The position numbers and the translations under genes were made by a program. A DNA stretch of 64,000 nucleotides from Planctomycetota bacterium (GTDB taxonomy: Bacteria; Planctomycetota; Planctomycetia; Pirellulales; Lacipirellulaceae), in the NCBI GenBank assembly GCA_029781135.1, contig JAKOXH010000035.1, positions 62,001-126,000 of the forward strand. Direction: 5' to 3'. Positions 23,391 to 33,819 of this stretch are shown piece by piece (positions within the stretch are counted from its first letter, which is position 1; every line of letters begins with the position of its first letter). Below the pieces are notes generated by a model. It had not been told where the DNA came from. It was given only the letters and a program-made list of their open reading frames with translations, and ran no database searches.

Positions 23391-25607
23391 ATGCTCCTAG
23401 CTCCAAGCTCATTCGCGGGAGAGAACAGGTTGGCCGTTAAGCGTTCTAAGAAATCGACGAAGCGGGGGACACGAAGACCCATCAGCACGGAAGGCGTTGA
23501 AGAGCCCAAACAACGGCGTCGCGTGGCCGCGCCGAGCACCAATGGTGATGGCCATGCCGAGGATGAAACCGACGATTCGGCCGCCGACGATATCGCCGAA
23601 ACCAACGGCGAGGCGACCGACGATGCGCCGACGAAAGGCCCCAAGCGGCGGGCGACCGCCCAGTCGATGGCGGCCAAGCAGCGCGACATCAGCGTCAGCG
23701 AGTTCTTTGCCAAGAACCGCCACCTGCTCGGCTTCGACAACCCCCGCAAAGCGCTTCTCACCACGGTGAAGGAAGCGGTTGACAACTCGCTCGACGCCTG
23801 CGAGGAGGCCGGCATCCTGCCCGAAATTTGGGTCCATATTGAAGCGACCGGCGGCGACCGGTACAAAGTCGGCGTCCAAGATAACGGCCCCGGTATCCTC
23901 AAGAAACAAATCCCGCTCATCTTCGGCAAGCTGCTCTACGGCTCGAAGTTCCATCGGCTGCGGCAAAGCCGCGGGCAGCAAGGCATCGGCATCAGCGCGG
24001 CCGGCATGTACGGCGTGCAGACGACCGGCAAGCCGGTGAAGATCATTTCGAAAATCGGCGCCAACAAAGCGGCCCACTATTACGAGATTCAAATCGACAC
24101 CAAGAAGAACGAACCGCAAATTCTCAATGGCCGCGGCGAAGGGGTCGAAATTCCGCCGGGGAAAAATGAACAAGCGGCCATCGCCAAACATGAAATCGAG
24201 TGGGAGCCGCAGCCACACGGTACGCGCGTGACGATCGAACTGCAGGCCAAGTTTGTTCGCGGTCGCGGCAGCGTCGATGAATATCTCGAACAAACGGCGA
24301 TCGCCAACCCGCACGTCACGCTGCATTACAAAGACCCCGATGGCGAATCTCGCGATTACCCGCGCTCGGCCGACCGATTGCCGGCGGAGCCGAAGGAAAT
24401 CAAACCGCATCCGTATGGCGTGGAACTCGGCCGGCTCATCACGCTGCTGCACGACGATCCGAACTCGACGGTCGCGCAGTTTCTAACGAGCACGTTTTCG
24501 CGCGTGTCGGGGCAAGTTGCCCGCAAGATTTGCACGACGGCGAAAATTTCGACCCGGGCGAGCACGCGCCGGATTGGCCGTAAGGAAGCGGACTCGCTCT
24601 ACCAGGCGATTCAAGCGACGCGCATCGCGGCCCCGGCGACCGATTGCATTTCGCCCATCGGCGAGGAGCTTATCCTCAAAGGTTTGCACCAAGTGGTGCC
24701 GGGTGAGTTCTACGCGGCCGCCACGCGCCCACCGGCCGTGTATCGCGGCAACCCATTTCAGATCGAGGTCGGCATCGCCTACGGTGGCCAGGCCGCGATG
24801 CAACATGTCACGAAGGAACTGCTCCGCGAGTTGATTGAAGAGACCGACGCCCGCACGATTCGCCAGTTCCTCATCCACACCTTCAATGGCCTCGGCAGTG
24901 AAGCGGCCGACCGCATCCTCAAGGAATCGAAACTCGGCACGCGGCAATCGCCCAGCGGCCTCAAGCCCAAGGAAGCTGAAACGCTGCTCGCGGCGATGAA
25001 AGGGGTCAACATTTCCGAGGGGCAATCGATGGAAGTGCTGCGATATGCCAACCGCGTGCCGCTGCAATTCTCGCCGGCCAGTTGTGCCATTACGCAAACC
25101 ATCCTGGGCACGAACTGGCGCAGCTATGGCCTGTCGCAGTCGCGCGGCGGCCTGCCCAAAGGCCCCGTTACGGTGATGGTCCACGTCGCCAGTGTGTGGG
25201 TGCCGTTCACGAGCGAATCGAAGGAAGCCATCGCGAGCTACCCCGAGATTCAAAAGGAATTGCGGCTTGCGCTACAGGCCGTGGGCCGCCACCTCGGCAC
25301 GTACATTCGCCGCCGGCTTAAGGTGAAACAGCAAAGCGACCGCCGGCAGATTTTCCTGCGCTACCTCGGCGAGGTTGCCACAGCGGTGAGCGAAATCAAT
25401 GCCGTCGACCGCGCTGCGTTGTACGACCAACTGCTCAGCGTCGCCAAGAAGCGCACGGCCGACGCCGACGTGAAGCTCGACGACCGCGGCCGGCCGATCG
25501 AGGACCTGGCCGAATTGGAAAAGGCCGAGAACGTGCTGATCGTCGATCCCACGGCAGCGCCCGCAGCAATCAATCGCGCTCCTACCGAACCAGAAACCAA
25601 AACTTAG
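23391..25607 (+). CDS. top6B: DNA topoisomerase VI subunit B
   Basis: ATP-binding subunit of a type IIB topoisomerase. The GHKL ATPase domain is clear: [20 protein letters not shown] (N box), [16 protein letters not shown] (G1), [16 protein letters not shown] (G2). A helix-two-turn-helix and transducer domain follow, with the invariant-lysine-loop region around [20 protein letters not shown]. The first 75 residues are a low-complexity basic/acidic extension, making it longer (738 aa) than archaeal forms. The start is uncertain: ATG 23391 is used, but a TTG near 23430 would begin with the basic tail. The A subunit follows 243 bp downstream. Confidence 0.93.
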   Translation: MLLAPSSFAGENRLAVKRSKKSTKRGTRRPISTEGVEEPKQRRRVAAPSTNGDGHAEDETDDSAADDIAETNGEATDDAPTKGPKRRATAQSMAAKQRDISVSEFFAKNRHLLGFDNPRKALLTTVKEAVDNSLDACEEAGILPEIWVHIEATGGDRYKVGVQDNGPGILKKQIPLIFGKLLYGSKFHRLRQSRGQQGIGISAAGMYGVQTTGKPVKIISKIGANKAAHYYEIQIDTKKNEPQILNGRGEGVEIPPGKNEQAAIAKHEIEWEPQPHGTRVTIELQAKFVRGRGSVDEYLEQTAIANPHVTLHYKDPDGESRDYPRSADRLPAEPKEIKPHPYGVELGRLITLLHDDPNSTVAQFLTSTFSRVSGQVARKICTTAKISTRASTRRIGRKEADSLYQAIQATRIAAPATDCISPIGEELILKGLHQVVPGEFYAAATRPPAVYRGNPFQIEVGIAYGGQAAMQHVTKELLRELIEETDARTIRQFLIHTFNGLGSEAADRILKESKLGTRQSPSGLKPKEAETLLAAMKGVNISEGQSMEVLRYANRVPLQFSPASCAITQTILGTNWRSYGLSQSRGGLPKGPVTVMVHVASVWVPFTSESKEAIASYPEIQKELRLALQAVGRHLGTYIRRRLKVKQQSDRRQIFLRYLGEVATAVSEINAVDRAALYDQLLSVAKKRTADADVKLDDRGRPIEDLAELEKAENVLIVDPTAAPAAINRAPTEPETKT

Positions 25608-25657
25608 CGTCGGCGGCCACGCCGAATCGACCGCAAACTGACATACCACTTGTATTC

Positions 25658-25829
25658 ATCTCACGCAAAGGCGCTAAGGCGCAAAGACACTCAGGAAATT
25701 GAAACCGCTAATGCACGCTGATCTTTCGCTAATGGCTTGCCAATCGTTTCTTCATTAGCGTCCGATTAGCGTACATTAGCGGTTGACTTTCGTGACTCAA
25801 CTTTGCGCCTTAGCGCCTTGGCGTGAGAC
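25658..25829. repeat. CTCACGCAAAGGCGCTAAGGCG inverted repeat between top6B and top6A
   Basis: TCACGCAAAGGCGCTAAGGC (25660-25679) faces GCCTTAGCGCCTTGGCGTGA (25807-25826); inside, ACCGCTAATG and CATTAGCGGTT pair. A second member brackets 59283-59465. Confidence 0.7.
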
Positions 25830-25850
25830 CAATCCTGGAACAATCAACAT

Positions 25851-27020
25851 ATGGCCAAAACCACGATTCGCCGCAAGCGCGGCGCTGTTGCTGAAGCGAA
25901 AGAAGTCGCCGCGAAGCTTTCGCCGCGGGATAAGAAGACGATGGGCAGCATTGTCGGCCTGGCCGATGGCGTCGTCGTCGCGGCCGAGAAGCGCAAGGAC
26001 CCGGCGGTCGACATTCCGGCCCGCACCCTCTCGAACGTGCGCTACAGCCCGCGCAAAGGCATCATCGAGATGGGTAACAGCACGAACCGCCGGCAGCTAT
26101 TCGATCTCGCGCAAGCCAAAGCCTACATGCGCACGATGCTGGTCGCCAGCGGCTGCAAGAAGTTGCTCCTGCAGGGCAAATCGACAAGTCTCCGGGGTAT
26201 GTACTACATGCTCAAGCACACCATCGAAGGCACAAAGGAAAACACGTTCGACGATCAGGAAGAGAGCGATACGATCATCGAGGATGTGGAGGTGTTGCTG
26301 GGCTCGCTGCGCGAAGAACTGCACTTATACGCCCAGAAGAAAGGCGACCTCGTCGGCAATATCATCATTAATGACAGCAGTTACGATATCGACTGCTCGC
26401 GGATGGGTTCCGGCGGCTACGGGATTCCATCCATCGTTGAGCCCGAAGTGATCAAACTCGACCCCAAGAAATGCGACGCGAAGTTCGTGTTGCACGTCGA
26501 AAAGGACACGGTCTGGCAACGGTTCAACGAGGATCGGTTCTGGGAGAAGCAGAATTGCATTCTCACGCATGGTGGGGGTCAACCGACGCGCGGTATCCGG
26601 CGCATGTTATATCGCCTGCACAATGAGCTGAAACTGCCGATTTATTGTGTGCTCGATAATGACCCGTGGGGCTATTACATCTACAGCGTGATCAAGCAAG
26701 GCTCGATTAACTTGGCTTACGAGTCCCAACGCATGGCGATTCCGGATGTTCGCTACTTGGGCCTGCGCAGCAAGGATTTCGAGCGCTGCCAACTTTCCGA
26801 TAGCGTGAAGATCGCGCTCAACGATAGCGATCGCAAACGCGCCAAGCAGATCGCCAATTACCCCTGGTTCGCCAAGAAGCGCGATTGGCAACGCGAGATC
26901 GAAAAGATGCTCAAGAACGACTTTAAGCTGGAAGTCGAATCGCTGATCTCGAAGGATATTAGCTACGTCACTGAACAATACGTACCCGCGCGGCTCGAAG
27001 AGAAAGACTGGCTCGATTGA
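25851..27020 (+). CDS. top6A: DNA topoisomerase VI subunit A (Spo11-like)
   Basis: DNA-cleaving subunit related to eukaryotic Spo11. The winged-helix/5Y-CAP domain carries the likely catalytic tyrosine in STSLRGMYYMLKHTIEGTKE (about residue 122). The Toprim domain has the glutamate in FVLHVEKDTVWQRFNEDRFW and the DxD pair in YCVLDNDPWGYYIYSVIKQG. 389 residues, close to archaeal proteins, with an N-terminal extension rich in Lys/Arg. Paired with top6B on the same strand, so a complete A2B2 enzyme is encoded. A gyrase-like role alongside the usual bacterial gyrase is likely but not shown here. Confidence 0.94.
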   Translation: MAKTTIRRKRGAVAEAKEVAAKLSPRDKKTMGSIVGLADGVVVAAEKRKDPAVDIPARTLSNVRYSPRKGIIEMGNSTNRRQLFDLAQAKAYMRTMLVASGCKKLLLQGKSTSLRGMYYMLKHTIEGTKENTFDDQEESDTIIEDVEVLLGSLREELHLYAQKKGDLVGNIIINDSSYDIDCSRMGSGGYGIPSIVEPEVIKLDPKKCDAKFVLHVEKDTVWQRFNEDRFWEKQNCILTHGGGQPTRGIRRMLYRLHNELKLPIYCVLDNDPWGYYIYSVIKQGSINLAYESQRMAIPDVRYLGLRSKDFERCQLSDSVKIALNDSDRKRAKQIANYPWFAKKRDWQREIEKMLKNDFKLEVESLISKDISYVTEQYVPARLEEKDWLD

Positions 27021-27469
27021 GGTCGGTTGTGCGATGTCCACATTAACGTTATACCTCTCGCGGTCGGAATTGAGACGTTTTCGTTTAACCCGGAGCCAAC
27101 GGCGACGGAAGCATTTTGCGTACAACCCCGTCGCCGTTGGCTCCGGGTTAAACGATTCAGTCGCACCCGTATGCGGTATAGCCTGGAGCCCTCTAAGAAC
27201 AGCCACCATTTGTAGCCGCAACGCGGCGCAGGAATGTAGCCACGGGCGTGAGCCCGTCGTAAACGTTTCCCTATCCCGACAAGCCGCGCAGCGGCGCTGG
27301 AAGAATCCACGCCAGCTCTTCCAGCGCCGCTTGCGCGGCTTGCCATTGAGAACACATGCCTTCATCGGCGGGCTGGCGCCCGCCGCTACATTCCGTGGCC
27401 CCTTCAGGGCCATGCGACATAACAATTTCAATAGTTTCCACAACGACTTCCAGAAATAATGGTATTCAA
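27021..27469. repeat. Gap with two kinds of long inverted repeats
   Basis: At 27081-27155 TTTAACCCGGAGCCAACGGC faces GCCGTTGGCTCCGGGTTAAA; flanks (CTCGCGGTCGG before, CAGTCGCACCCG after) are shared with 57479-57605, so the full unit is about 120-130 bp. At 27281-27341 AAGCCGCGCAGCGGCGCTGG faces CCAGCGCCGCTTGCGCGGCTT. No gene. Confidence 0.65.
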
Positions 27470-28885
27470 ATGACCGACAACTCAGAACTAAACCGCCGGC
27501 AGTTTTTCACCAAGAGTGGAGCAATCGGCGTGGGGGCCGCGGCGCTGGCGACCGTGAGCCCGTGGACGAACGTCAAAGCCAAAGTGTTGGGCGCGAACGA
27601 CCGCATCCGCATCGCGGTCTGCGGTTGCCGTAATCGCGGCAAAGACCACATCAAGATGTTCCCGAGCGTGCCTGAGTATCTGCCGGGCATGCCGTCCGTC
27701 ACGGTGGCCGCCATTTGCGATATCGACGAAAACGTCATCGCGCAGCGCATGACCGATATTGAGAAGCGCGGCCAGGAAAAGCCCAAGGTCTACAACGACA
27801 TCCGCAAACTTCTGGAAGACCAGTCGATCGACGCGGTCACGATCGCCCTGCCGCACCATTGGCATGCGCTCGCCGCCATCTGGGCCATGCAAGCGGGCAA
27901 GCATGTCTACGTCGAGAAACCCTGCTCGCACAACTGGTGGGAAGGCCGCCAGCTTTGCCGCGCGGCCAAGCACTACAACCGCCTGGTCCAGCACGGCACG
28001 CAGGGGCGCTCCTCATCATCAGCCCACGAAGCCATGGAGCACCTGCGGAGCGGCCTCATTGGCGATGTCTACATGGCCCGCGGCCTGTGCTACAAACGCC
28101 GCAACTCACTCGGCCACACGCCGCCGAGTGCCGTGCCCGCCGGCGTCGATTACAACCTCTGGACCGGCCCCGCGCCCGAGCACCCCTTCACTCAAAACAA
28201 GTTCCATTACAACTGGCATTGGTTCTGGGCCTTCGGCAATGGCGACATCGGCAACCAAGGCGTCCACCAGGTCGACCTGGCCCGTCGCGGCCTTGGCCTT
28301 GGGTTTCCCAACAAAATCACGGCGATGGGGGGCCACTTCGTTCACGATGATGATCAGGAAACGCCGAACCTGCTTTCGTGTACCTTCCAATACGACCTGC
28401 CCGGTGGTAAGCGAAAGATCATCGAGTTCGAGGTCCGCAATTGGATCACCCATCGCGAAGCGGAAATCGGTACTCCTAAAATTGGGGAAAGCGCCAACGG
28501 CCCCAACTCGATCGGCAACATTTTCTACGGCTCGAACGGTTACATGGCGGTCGGCGATGAAGATAGCGGCAACGCCTACCAGGCCTACATTGGCACCGAG
28601 ATGAAGGAAGGGCCGCACGCGCATGAAGGGGGTAGCCGTTACCATTTCGCGAACTTCATCAAGGCGCTCGTGAGCGGCAAGCAGGAAGACCTGAACGCCC
28701 GGATCGAAGAAGGCCACATCTCCTCGACGATGTGCCACTTGGCCAACGCCTCGTACCGCTTGGGTCGCACGCTCAACTTCGATCCCGAGAAGGAGGTGGT
28801 CATCGGCGATGATGAGGCCAATCGCCTGTTGCGCGATGGGGATCGCGGCTACCGCGCGCCGTTTGTGATCCCTGAAGACTTCTAG
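27470..28885 (+). CDS. Tat-exported Gfo/Idh/MocA-family oxidoreductase
   Basis: A 471-residue protein. The N-terminus NRRQFFTKSGAIGVGAAALA is a twin-arginine signal, so it is exported folded with its cofactor. The NAD(P)-binding Rossmann domain follows (RIRIAVCGCRNRGKDHIKMF, with an unusual GCRNRG turn) and the family's EKP motif is present in GKHVYVEKPCSHNWWEG. The C-terminal alpha/beta domain contains WHWFWAFGNGDIGNQGVHQVD. Planctomycetes carry many such paralogs, thought to act on sugars or inositols in the periplasm. The ATG at 27470 begins the Tat signal. Monocistronic. Confidence 0.92.
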   Translation: MTDNSELNRRQFFTKSGAIGVGAAALATVSPWTNVKAKVLGANDRIRIAVCGCRNRGKDHIKMFPSVPEYLPGMPSVTVAAICDIDENVIAQRMTDIEKRGQEKPKVYNDIRKLLEDQSIDAVTIALPHHWHALAAIWAMQAGKHVYVEKPCSHNWWEGRQLCRAAKHYNRLVQHGTQGRSSSSAHEAMEHLRSGLIGDVYMARGLCYKRRNSLGHTPPSAVPAGVDYNLWTGPAPEHPFTQNKFHYNWHWFWAFGNGDIGNQGVHQVDLARRGLGLGFPNKITAMGGHFVHDDDQETPNLLSCTFQYDLPGGKRKIIEFEVRNWITHREAEIGTPKIGESANGPNSIGNIFYGSNGYMAVGDEDSGNAYQAYIGTEMKEGPHAHEGGSRYHFANFIKALVSGKQEDLNARIEEGHISSTMCHLANASYRLGRTLNFDPEKEVVIGDDEANRLLRDGDRGYRAPFVIPEDF

Positions 28886-29334
28886 GTACGTCAGGCTTTA
28901 GCCTGACCGGAACAAACCGGTCAGGCTGAAGCCTGACCTACGACTCGGCGGCGCGAAAGCACGCCACCCCTATTGGCCGCCTGATTTATCAGCAGGCGTT
29001 GCCCGTGAATTGAGCGAGCCACGGTTTCACTGCCGTTTCTCGAGTTCGCCCCGACCACGAATTTCCGCTATTTTCTGCCATCTATAGCCGCCTTGTCGTC
29101 ACGGCACGCCAGTTGCTTTGCCTCTCAGAGCGCGTCAGGCGGGACGCTAAAAACATGCGCCAGGCGGTGGCGTTTTCTTTCCTTCTGGAATGGTCGGTTC
29201 TCGACGAATCGCGGCTCGCGGTTCGCGCCCGCTAGTTCCACGGACTGAAACCGATCCCTGGGCATTCATCGTTGGCTGGCCGTGCGGAGCGGCCCGGGCA
29301 TCATAACAACCCTTCTGACGTGGAGATTGAGTTC
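28886..29334. other. Gap upstream of amt with a hairpin pair and a sigma-54-like site
   Basis: GTCAGGCTTTAGCCTGAC and its partner GTCAGGCTGAAGCCTGAC occupy 28886-28941, immediately after the oxidoreductase stop. A sigma-54-type match lies at 29102-29117. Remaining sequence is featureless. Confidence 0.6.
29102..29117 (+). promoter_or_regulatory. Sigma-54-type promoter match upstream of amt
   Basis: CGGCACGCCAGTTGCT fits TGGCACG-N4-TTGCW except the first base, with GG and GC 10 bp apart (29103-29104 and 29115-29116). It lies about 218 bp before the amt ATG. In many bacteria amt-glnB operons are RpoN/NtrC dependent. Confidence 0.4.
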
Positions 29335-31116
29335 ATGCGAGTCGTGAGGAAATGGGGACGGCTTCGACCGTTGCTGTTCATTGGGTCATTATGTGGAGCG
29401 CTGGTGATCGGCGCCGTTGTGGAAGCAGTTTGGGCACAAGAAACCAAAGCGCCGGCTGCGGCCCCGGCAGTTCCTGCTGCGGCACCCGCTGCAGCCGCCC
29501 CAGCACCTTCGCTACCCGACTACTACGATGGCCACGCCACCGACACGAACGGCGACGGTAAGGTCGACAGCAAAGATACACCGAAATGGCCTGACGCCAC
29601 GGGCAGTGCGGCCGGCTACTGGGCGACTCCCGCCGCCACCCCTGGCGACGATGATCCCGCGAAAATTCCTGCCGCTGGGCTTTATGATCGCATCGTCCAC
29701 AACCTGTATTCGATCAATGTCGTGTGGACATTGATCACCGGCTTCCTCGTCATGTTCATGCAGGCTGGCTTCGCATCCGTCGAAACTGGCCTTTGTCGCG
29801 CGAAAAATTCCGCGCATGTCATGGCCATGAACATGATGGTTTATCCGCTTGGCTGCTTTGCCTTCTACGCTTATGGTTTTGCGATCGGCTGGGGCAACTG
29901 GTGGAATGGTCCCGTGCCGCCTGGTTGGTATCCGTCACTTGGTCCTGGCCTTTCGGTTCTAAATTCGGGCTGGGGTATCGGTGCCGACCCAAGCGCCGCC
30001 GGTGTATTCAAATATGGCATTTTTGGCACAAAGGGATTTTTCTTATGTGGCTTCGAGGATGTGAGCGTCCTGGCGCTCTTCTTTTTCCAAATGGTGTTCT
30101 TCGACACGACCGCCACGATTCCCACCGGGGCCATGGCGGAACGTTGGACTTGGAGGAATTTTTGCATCTATGCGCTTTGGGTTCCACTGCCTTATTGCCT
30201 CTATGCCAACTGGGTGTGGGGCGGTGGCTGGCTCGCCCAAATGGGCAAGAACTGGAATCTAGGCCATGGTGCCGTTGACTTTGCTGGCTCTGGCGTCGTG
30301 CACGCGATGGGCGGCGTGATCGCTCTAGCTGGTGCCATCGTGCTGGGCGCTCGCATTGGCAAATATGGTCCCGATGGCAAGCCGCGTGCTATCCCCGGTC
30401 ACAACCTACCGCTCGCGATTCTTGGTACGTTCATCCTGGCGTTTGGTTGGTTCGGCTTTAACCCCGGCTCAACCTTGGCGGGCACCGATCTGCGGATTAG
30501 CGCGGTTGTCGTGAATACGTTGCTCGCCAGTGCCACCGGTGCGATGGCGACGATGTTCTACTTGATGGGCACCGGCAAGAAGCCCGATCCCTCGATGATG
30601 CTTAACGGCATGCTCGCCGGTCTGGTCGCGATCACCGCGCCGTGCGCTTTCGTGGAAACCTGGGCTGCTTGTGTGATCGGTGCCGTGGCCGGTGTGCTGG
30701 TCGTGTGGAGTGTTTTGTTCTGGGATAACATCGGCGTCGACGATCCGGTCGGTGCGATCTCGGTCCACGGTGTCAATGGACTGTGGGGCGTCATCTCGGT
30801 CGGCATCTTCGCCAGCGGCAAATATGGAGCTGGTTGGAATGGCGTCGTCCGTGATGAATGGGTGAAGAAGGCAGGATCCGACGGCGTCCGTGGAATTCTC
30901 TACGGCGATGCCGGCCAGCTGTGGGCTCAGATAATTGATGCGGCCAGCGTGGCCGTATTTGGATTCCTCATGGCTTACATTTGGTTCAAGGTCAGCAATT
31001 TGATTACTCCGATTCGCGTACCGCACGAAGTGGAAATCGTCGGCCTCGACGGACCGGAGATGGGTGCCCACGGCTACCCCGACTTCGCACTCGTCGGCGG
31101 CAAAACCGATGCCTGA
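29335..31116 (+). CDS. amt: Ammonium transporter with EF-hand-like N-terminal segment
   Basis: Amt/Mep/Rh-family ammonium channel, about 593 residues, longer than typical (400-450). Signal peptide (FIGSLCGALVIGAVVEAVWA), then an Ala/Pro-rich stretch and one EF-hand-type loop DTNGDGKVDSKD (residues 70-81), all outside the membrane before the first helix. The channel has the expected features: NVVWTLITGFLVMFMQAGFA, FDTTATIPTGAMAERWTW, DFAGSGVVHAMGGVIALAGA, FGWFGFNPGSTLAG and VHGVNGLWGVISVGIFASG. The start at 29335 has GGAG 10 bases before. It is followed by glnB 256 bp downstream, whose product normally gates this channel. Confidence 0.93.
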   Translation: MRVVRKWGRLRPLLFIGSLCGALVIGAVVEAVWAQETKAPAAAPAVPAAAPAAAAPAPSLPDYYDGHATDTNGDGKVDSKDTPKWPDATGSAAGYWATPAATPGDDDPAKIPAAGLYDRIVHNLYSINVVWTLITGFLVMFMQAGFASVETGLCRAKNSAHVMAMNMMVYPLGCFAFYAYGFAIGWGNWWNGPVPPGWYPSLGPGLSVLNSGWGIGADPSAAGVFKYGIFGTKGFFLCGFEDVSVLALFFFQMVFFDTTATIPTGAMAERWTWRNFCIYALWVPLPYCLYANWVWGGGWLAQMGKNWNLGHGAVDFAGSGVVHAMGGVIALAGAIVLGARIGKYGPDGKPRAIPGHNLPLAILGTFILAFGWFGFNPGSTLAGTDLRISAVVVNTLLASATGAMATMFYLMGTGKKPDPSMMLNGMLAGLVAITAPCAFVETWAACVIGAVAGVLVVWSVLFWDNIGVDDPVGAISVHGVNGLWGVISVGIFASGKYGAGWNGVVRDEWVKKAGSDGVRGILYGDAGQLWAQIIDAASVAVFGFLMAYIWFKVSNLITPIRVPHEVEIVGLDGPEMGAHGYPDFALVGGKTDA

Positions 31117-31142
31117 TGTGATCCCTTTAGTGAGGACAATAA

Positions 31143-31183
31143 CCGCGGCGAGTTCGCAGACGTTCTGCGAACTCGTTCCGCGG
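31143..31183. repeat. Strong hairpin between amt and glnB
   Basis: CGAGTTCGCAGA-CGT-TCTGCGAACTCG (31149-31175) is a perfect 12-bp stem extended by CCGCGG on both sides. There is no T-run, so it is not a simple terminator; it may attenuate amt-glnB readthrough or stabilise mRNA. Confidence 0.55.
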
Positions 31184-31356
31184 CCCGAAAGAACCATTGA
31201 TTGGAGATGTTCCCTGAACTTGGCGCGGTCGAAAGTGCAGCGAATTTGGTATAGTAGGACAAAAGGCGCTGTCGCTTGAGCCCGCTCCAACCAATCCGAC
31301 TCTGCGTCGACCGCAACTACGCACGTCGGCCATCTCACCACCAACAAATCAACTGA

Positions 31357-31710
<354 letters not shown>

Positions 31711-31741
31711 ACTCCGTTGGTTGATTCTATTTCCGTTTCTT

Positions 31742-31786
31742 GCAGGCAAGAGCGCACTCGCGTTCTTGCCTGCTGTTTTGTTTTCG
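31742..31786 (+). terminator. Rho-independent terminator after glnB
   Basis: GCAGGCAAGAGCGC pairs with GCGTTCTTGCCTGC (one G-T type mismatch) and is followed by TGTTTTGTTTT. It separates glnB from the antiporter-like gene. Confidence 0.8.
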
Positions 31787-31854
31787 ATTCCAATCCTCAT
31801 TGCTTTCGGAAATACCGTGCCGCCAATGATGATCCCTTGAGATCGGGGAAGGGA

Positions 31855-33417
31855 ATGCGAACCCAAAGTACATCGCAGCATTCCAAAGTTCTGGTTGCGC
31901 TCGTGTGCCTCATCGCTGCCTACGGCATCTCGTTGCTGTGCGGTCTGCCGCAGCGCGGTACGGAACGAATCATCGCGTCGCTCCATGAACGTGCCGCCGA
32001 AGCAAGCGACGCGGCGGAATCCGTGACAGCCGAGCGCTCTGTAATCGCTCCACCGGCTTGGACGGTCCTGCCGTTCGTCTTTCTGCTGGGCGGCATCGCG
32101 GTGCTGCCGCTCATTCCCGCCACGTCGCACTGGTGGGAATCGAATCTCAACCGCTTCAAAGTCGCCGGTGGCCTCGGCCTGCTTACGCTTGCTTATTACG
32201 CGTTTCTTCATAACGCCACGATCGAAGGACACTGGCCCGCCCACCATATCGTCGCGCCGACGACCGGCGCCGTGCAAACGGGTCTCGTCAACACGATCTT
32301 GGCGAACGCCCTGCTGCAGGAATTTGTGCCGTTCATCGTGCTCTTGTTCAGCCTGTACACAATTAGCGGCGGCATTCGCATTGCGGGCGATTTGGAGGCC
32401 CGCCCCACGACCAACGCCGTGTTCCTCGCGATCGGCGCCGTGCTGGCCAGTCTCATCGGCACGACCGGCGCCGCGATGCTGTTGATTCGGCCACTTTTGG
32501 AAACGAACCGCGAGCGCAAACACGTCGCGCACACGGTGGTGATGTTCATCTTCGTTGTCTGCAACTGCGGCGGCTGCCTCTTGCCGCTCGGCGACCCGCC
32601 GCTCTTCCTCGGTTACTTGGAAGGAGTGCCGTTCCTGTGGACGCTGCGCCTGTTTCCCATGTGGCTGTTTACGAACGGCCTCTTGATCGTGACCTATCTC
32701 GTGATGGATAGCGTCTGGTTCCATCGCCGCGAGACGGCGGCCGACGTTGCCCGCGATGTCGCGCGCACGCACCGCCTCAAGATCGCCGGCTGGCAAGTCA
32801 ACGTACCGTTGCTGTTGGGCGTAATGCTGGCCGTTGCGTTCCTCGACCCGGCGAGATCGTTTCCCGGCACCGCGTGGCATCCTTGGTTGTTCTTCCGCGA
32901 GATCGTTCAACTGGCGCTCGTCGTACTTTCGCTGGTGCTCGGGAGCCGTGCCATTCGTGATGCCAATCTCTTCACCTACGGGGCGATTGTGGAGGTGGCC
33001 GCGTTGTTCATCGGCATCTTCATCTGCATGCAGCCAGCCCTGCAGATTCTCGGAATTCGAGGCAAAGAACTGGGCCTCACGCGGCCGGCCCATTTCTTTT
33101 GGGCGTCGGGAACACTTTCGAGCGTGCTCGACAACGCCCCGACGTACCTGGTCTTCCTCAAAACAGCCCAGGCGATGCCTTCCGACGGCACCACCTCGAC
33201 GACGGCCGGCGTCGATTCGCTCATCGTCGCCGCGATCAGCCTCGGCTCCGTCTTCATGGGGGCGATGACGTACATCGGCAACGGCCCGAACTTCATGGTG
33301 CGCTCGATGGCCGAGTCGGCGGGGGTCAAAATGCCCAGCTTCTTCGGCTATTTGATCTACAGCTTCCTGATTCTGCTGCCGATTTTGGCGCTGATGGTGT
33401 GGCGATTCTTGCTGTGA
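31855..33417 (+). CDS. Sodium:proton antiporter-like / ion transporter-superfamily permease
   Basis: A 520-residue polytopic membrane protein with about 12 hydrophobic helices. Characteristic signature: ANALLQEFVPFIVLLFSLYT, LIGTTGAAMLLIRPLLETNR, VVCNCGGCLLPLGDPPLFLG, and late SVLDNAPTYLVFLKTAQAMP with YIGNGPNFMVRSMAESAGVK. These two inverted G(T/N)xxG/NAPTY halves fit the NhaD/ArsB/CitMHS ion-transporter superfamily, usually annotated sodium:proton antiporter or citrate transporter. The ATG at 31855 follows GGGGAAGGGA. Its place between the two amt genes, behind a terminator, hints at a role in ion balance during ammonium uptake, which is inference. Confidence 0.82.
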   Translation: MRTQSTSQHSKVLVALVCLIAAYGISLLCGLPQRGTERIIASLHERAAEASDAAESVTAERSVIAPPAWTVLPFVFLLGGIAVLPLIPATSHWWESNLNRFKVAGGLGLLTLAYYAFLHNATIEGHWPAHHIVAPTTGAVQTGLVNTILANALLQEFVPFIVLLFSLYTISGGIRIAGDLEARPTTNAVFLAIGAVLASLIGTTGAAMLLIRPLLETNRERKHVAHTVVMFIFVVCNCGGCLLPLGDPPLFLGYLEGVPFLWTLRLFPMWLFTNGLLIVTYLVMDSVWFHRRETAADVARDVARTHRLKIAGWQVNVPLLLGVMLAVAFLDPARSFPGTAWHPWLFFREIVQLALVVLSLVLGSRAIRDANLFTYGAIVEVAALFIGIFICMQPALQILGIRGKELGLTRPAHFFWASGTLSSVLDNAPTYLVFLKTAQAMPSDGTTSTTAGVDSLIVAAISLGSVFMGAMTYIGNGPNFMVRSMAESAGVKMPSFFGYLIYSFLILLPILALMVWRFLL

Positions 33418-33819
33418 TGGCCCTGGCCCTGCCCGACCTTCGACGGCCGTCCGATCGATGGCTGAAGTTGGAAAGACTCGTGGGAGGGTCTCCGACCCCG
33501 ATGGGGCGTCGCACTTCAAACCGTTCTCGTAGTTCGCGCGAAATCGGCGTCGGAGACGCCTCCCACACAGATCGCCTCTCATACAGATTGGCCAAATTGA
33601 AAAAGTGAATTGCCCTGGCCCAGCGCCACGCGCTCTTGCCAGCGCCATTTTCGGCCGCTTAAACTAGTCGCCAGGCGATTGGTTCCAAACACGCATTCGC
33701 GTGCCAATTGCACCGTCCCGCACTTGTCGTGCGGATCATGGCGGAATTCATGTTTCGCGATTAGGCGGTCGCGACTCAGTTCTTATGTGACGGTTCCTTT
33801 TTTGGCGGAGATTTCGTCG
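33418..33819. repeat. Gap before the second amt with a GAGACGCCTCCCAC element
   Basis: GTGGGAGGGTCTCCGACCCC (33480-33499) faces GGCGTCGGAGACGCCTCCCAC (33546-33566), the same family as 22898-22998. The second amt's ribosome site (GGAG) lies at 33806-33809. No gene. Confidence 0.6.

Noticed and set aside
29272-29334. Upstream in-frame start of the first amt
   Set aside because: The ATG at 29335 has a GGAG site and directly begins the signal peptide; the earlier residues are hydrophilic and unlike a signal sequence.
31143-31183. Hairpin after the first amt as a rho-independent terminator
   Set aside because: Perfect stem but no T-run follows, so it is listed as a hairpin repeat only.
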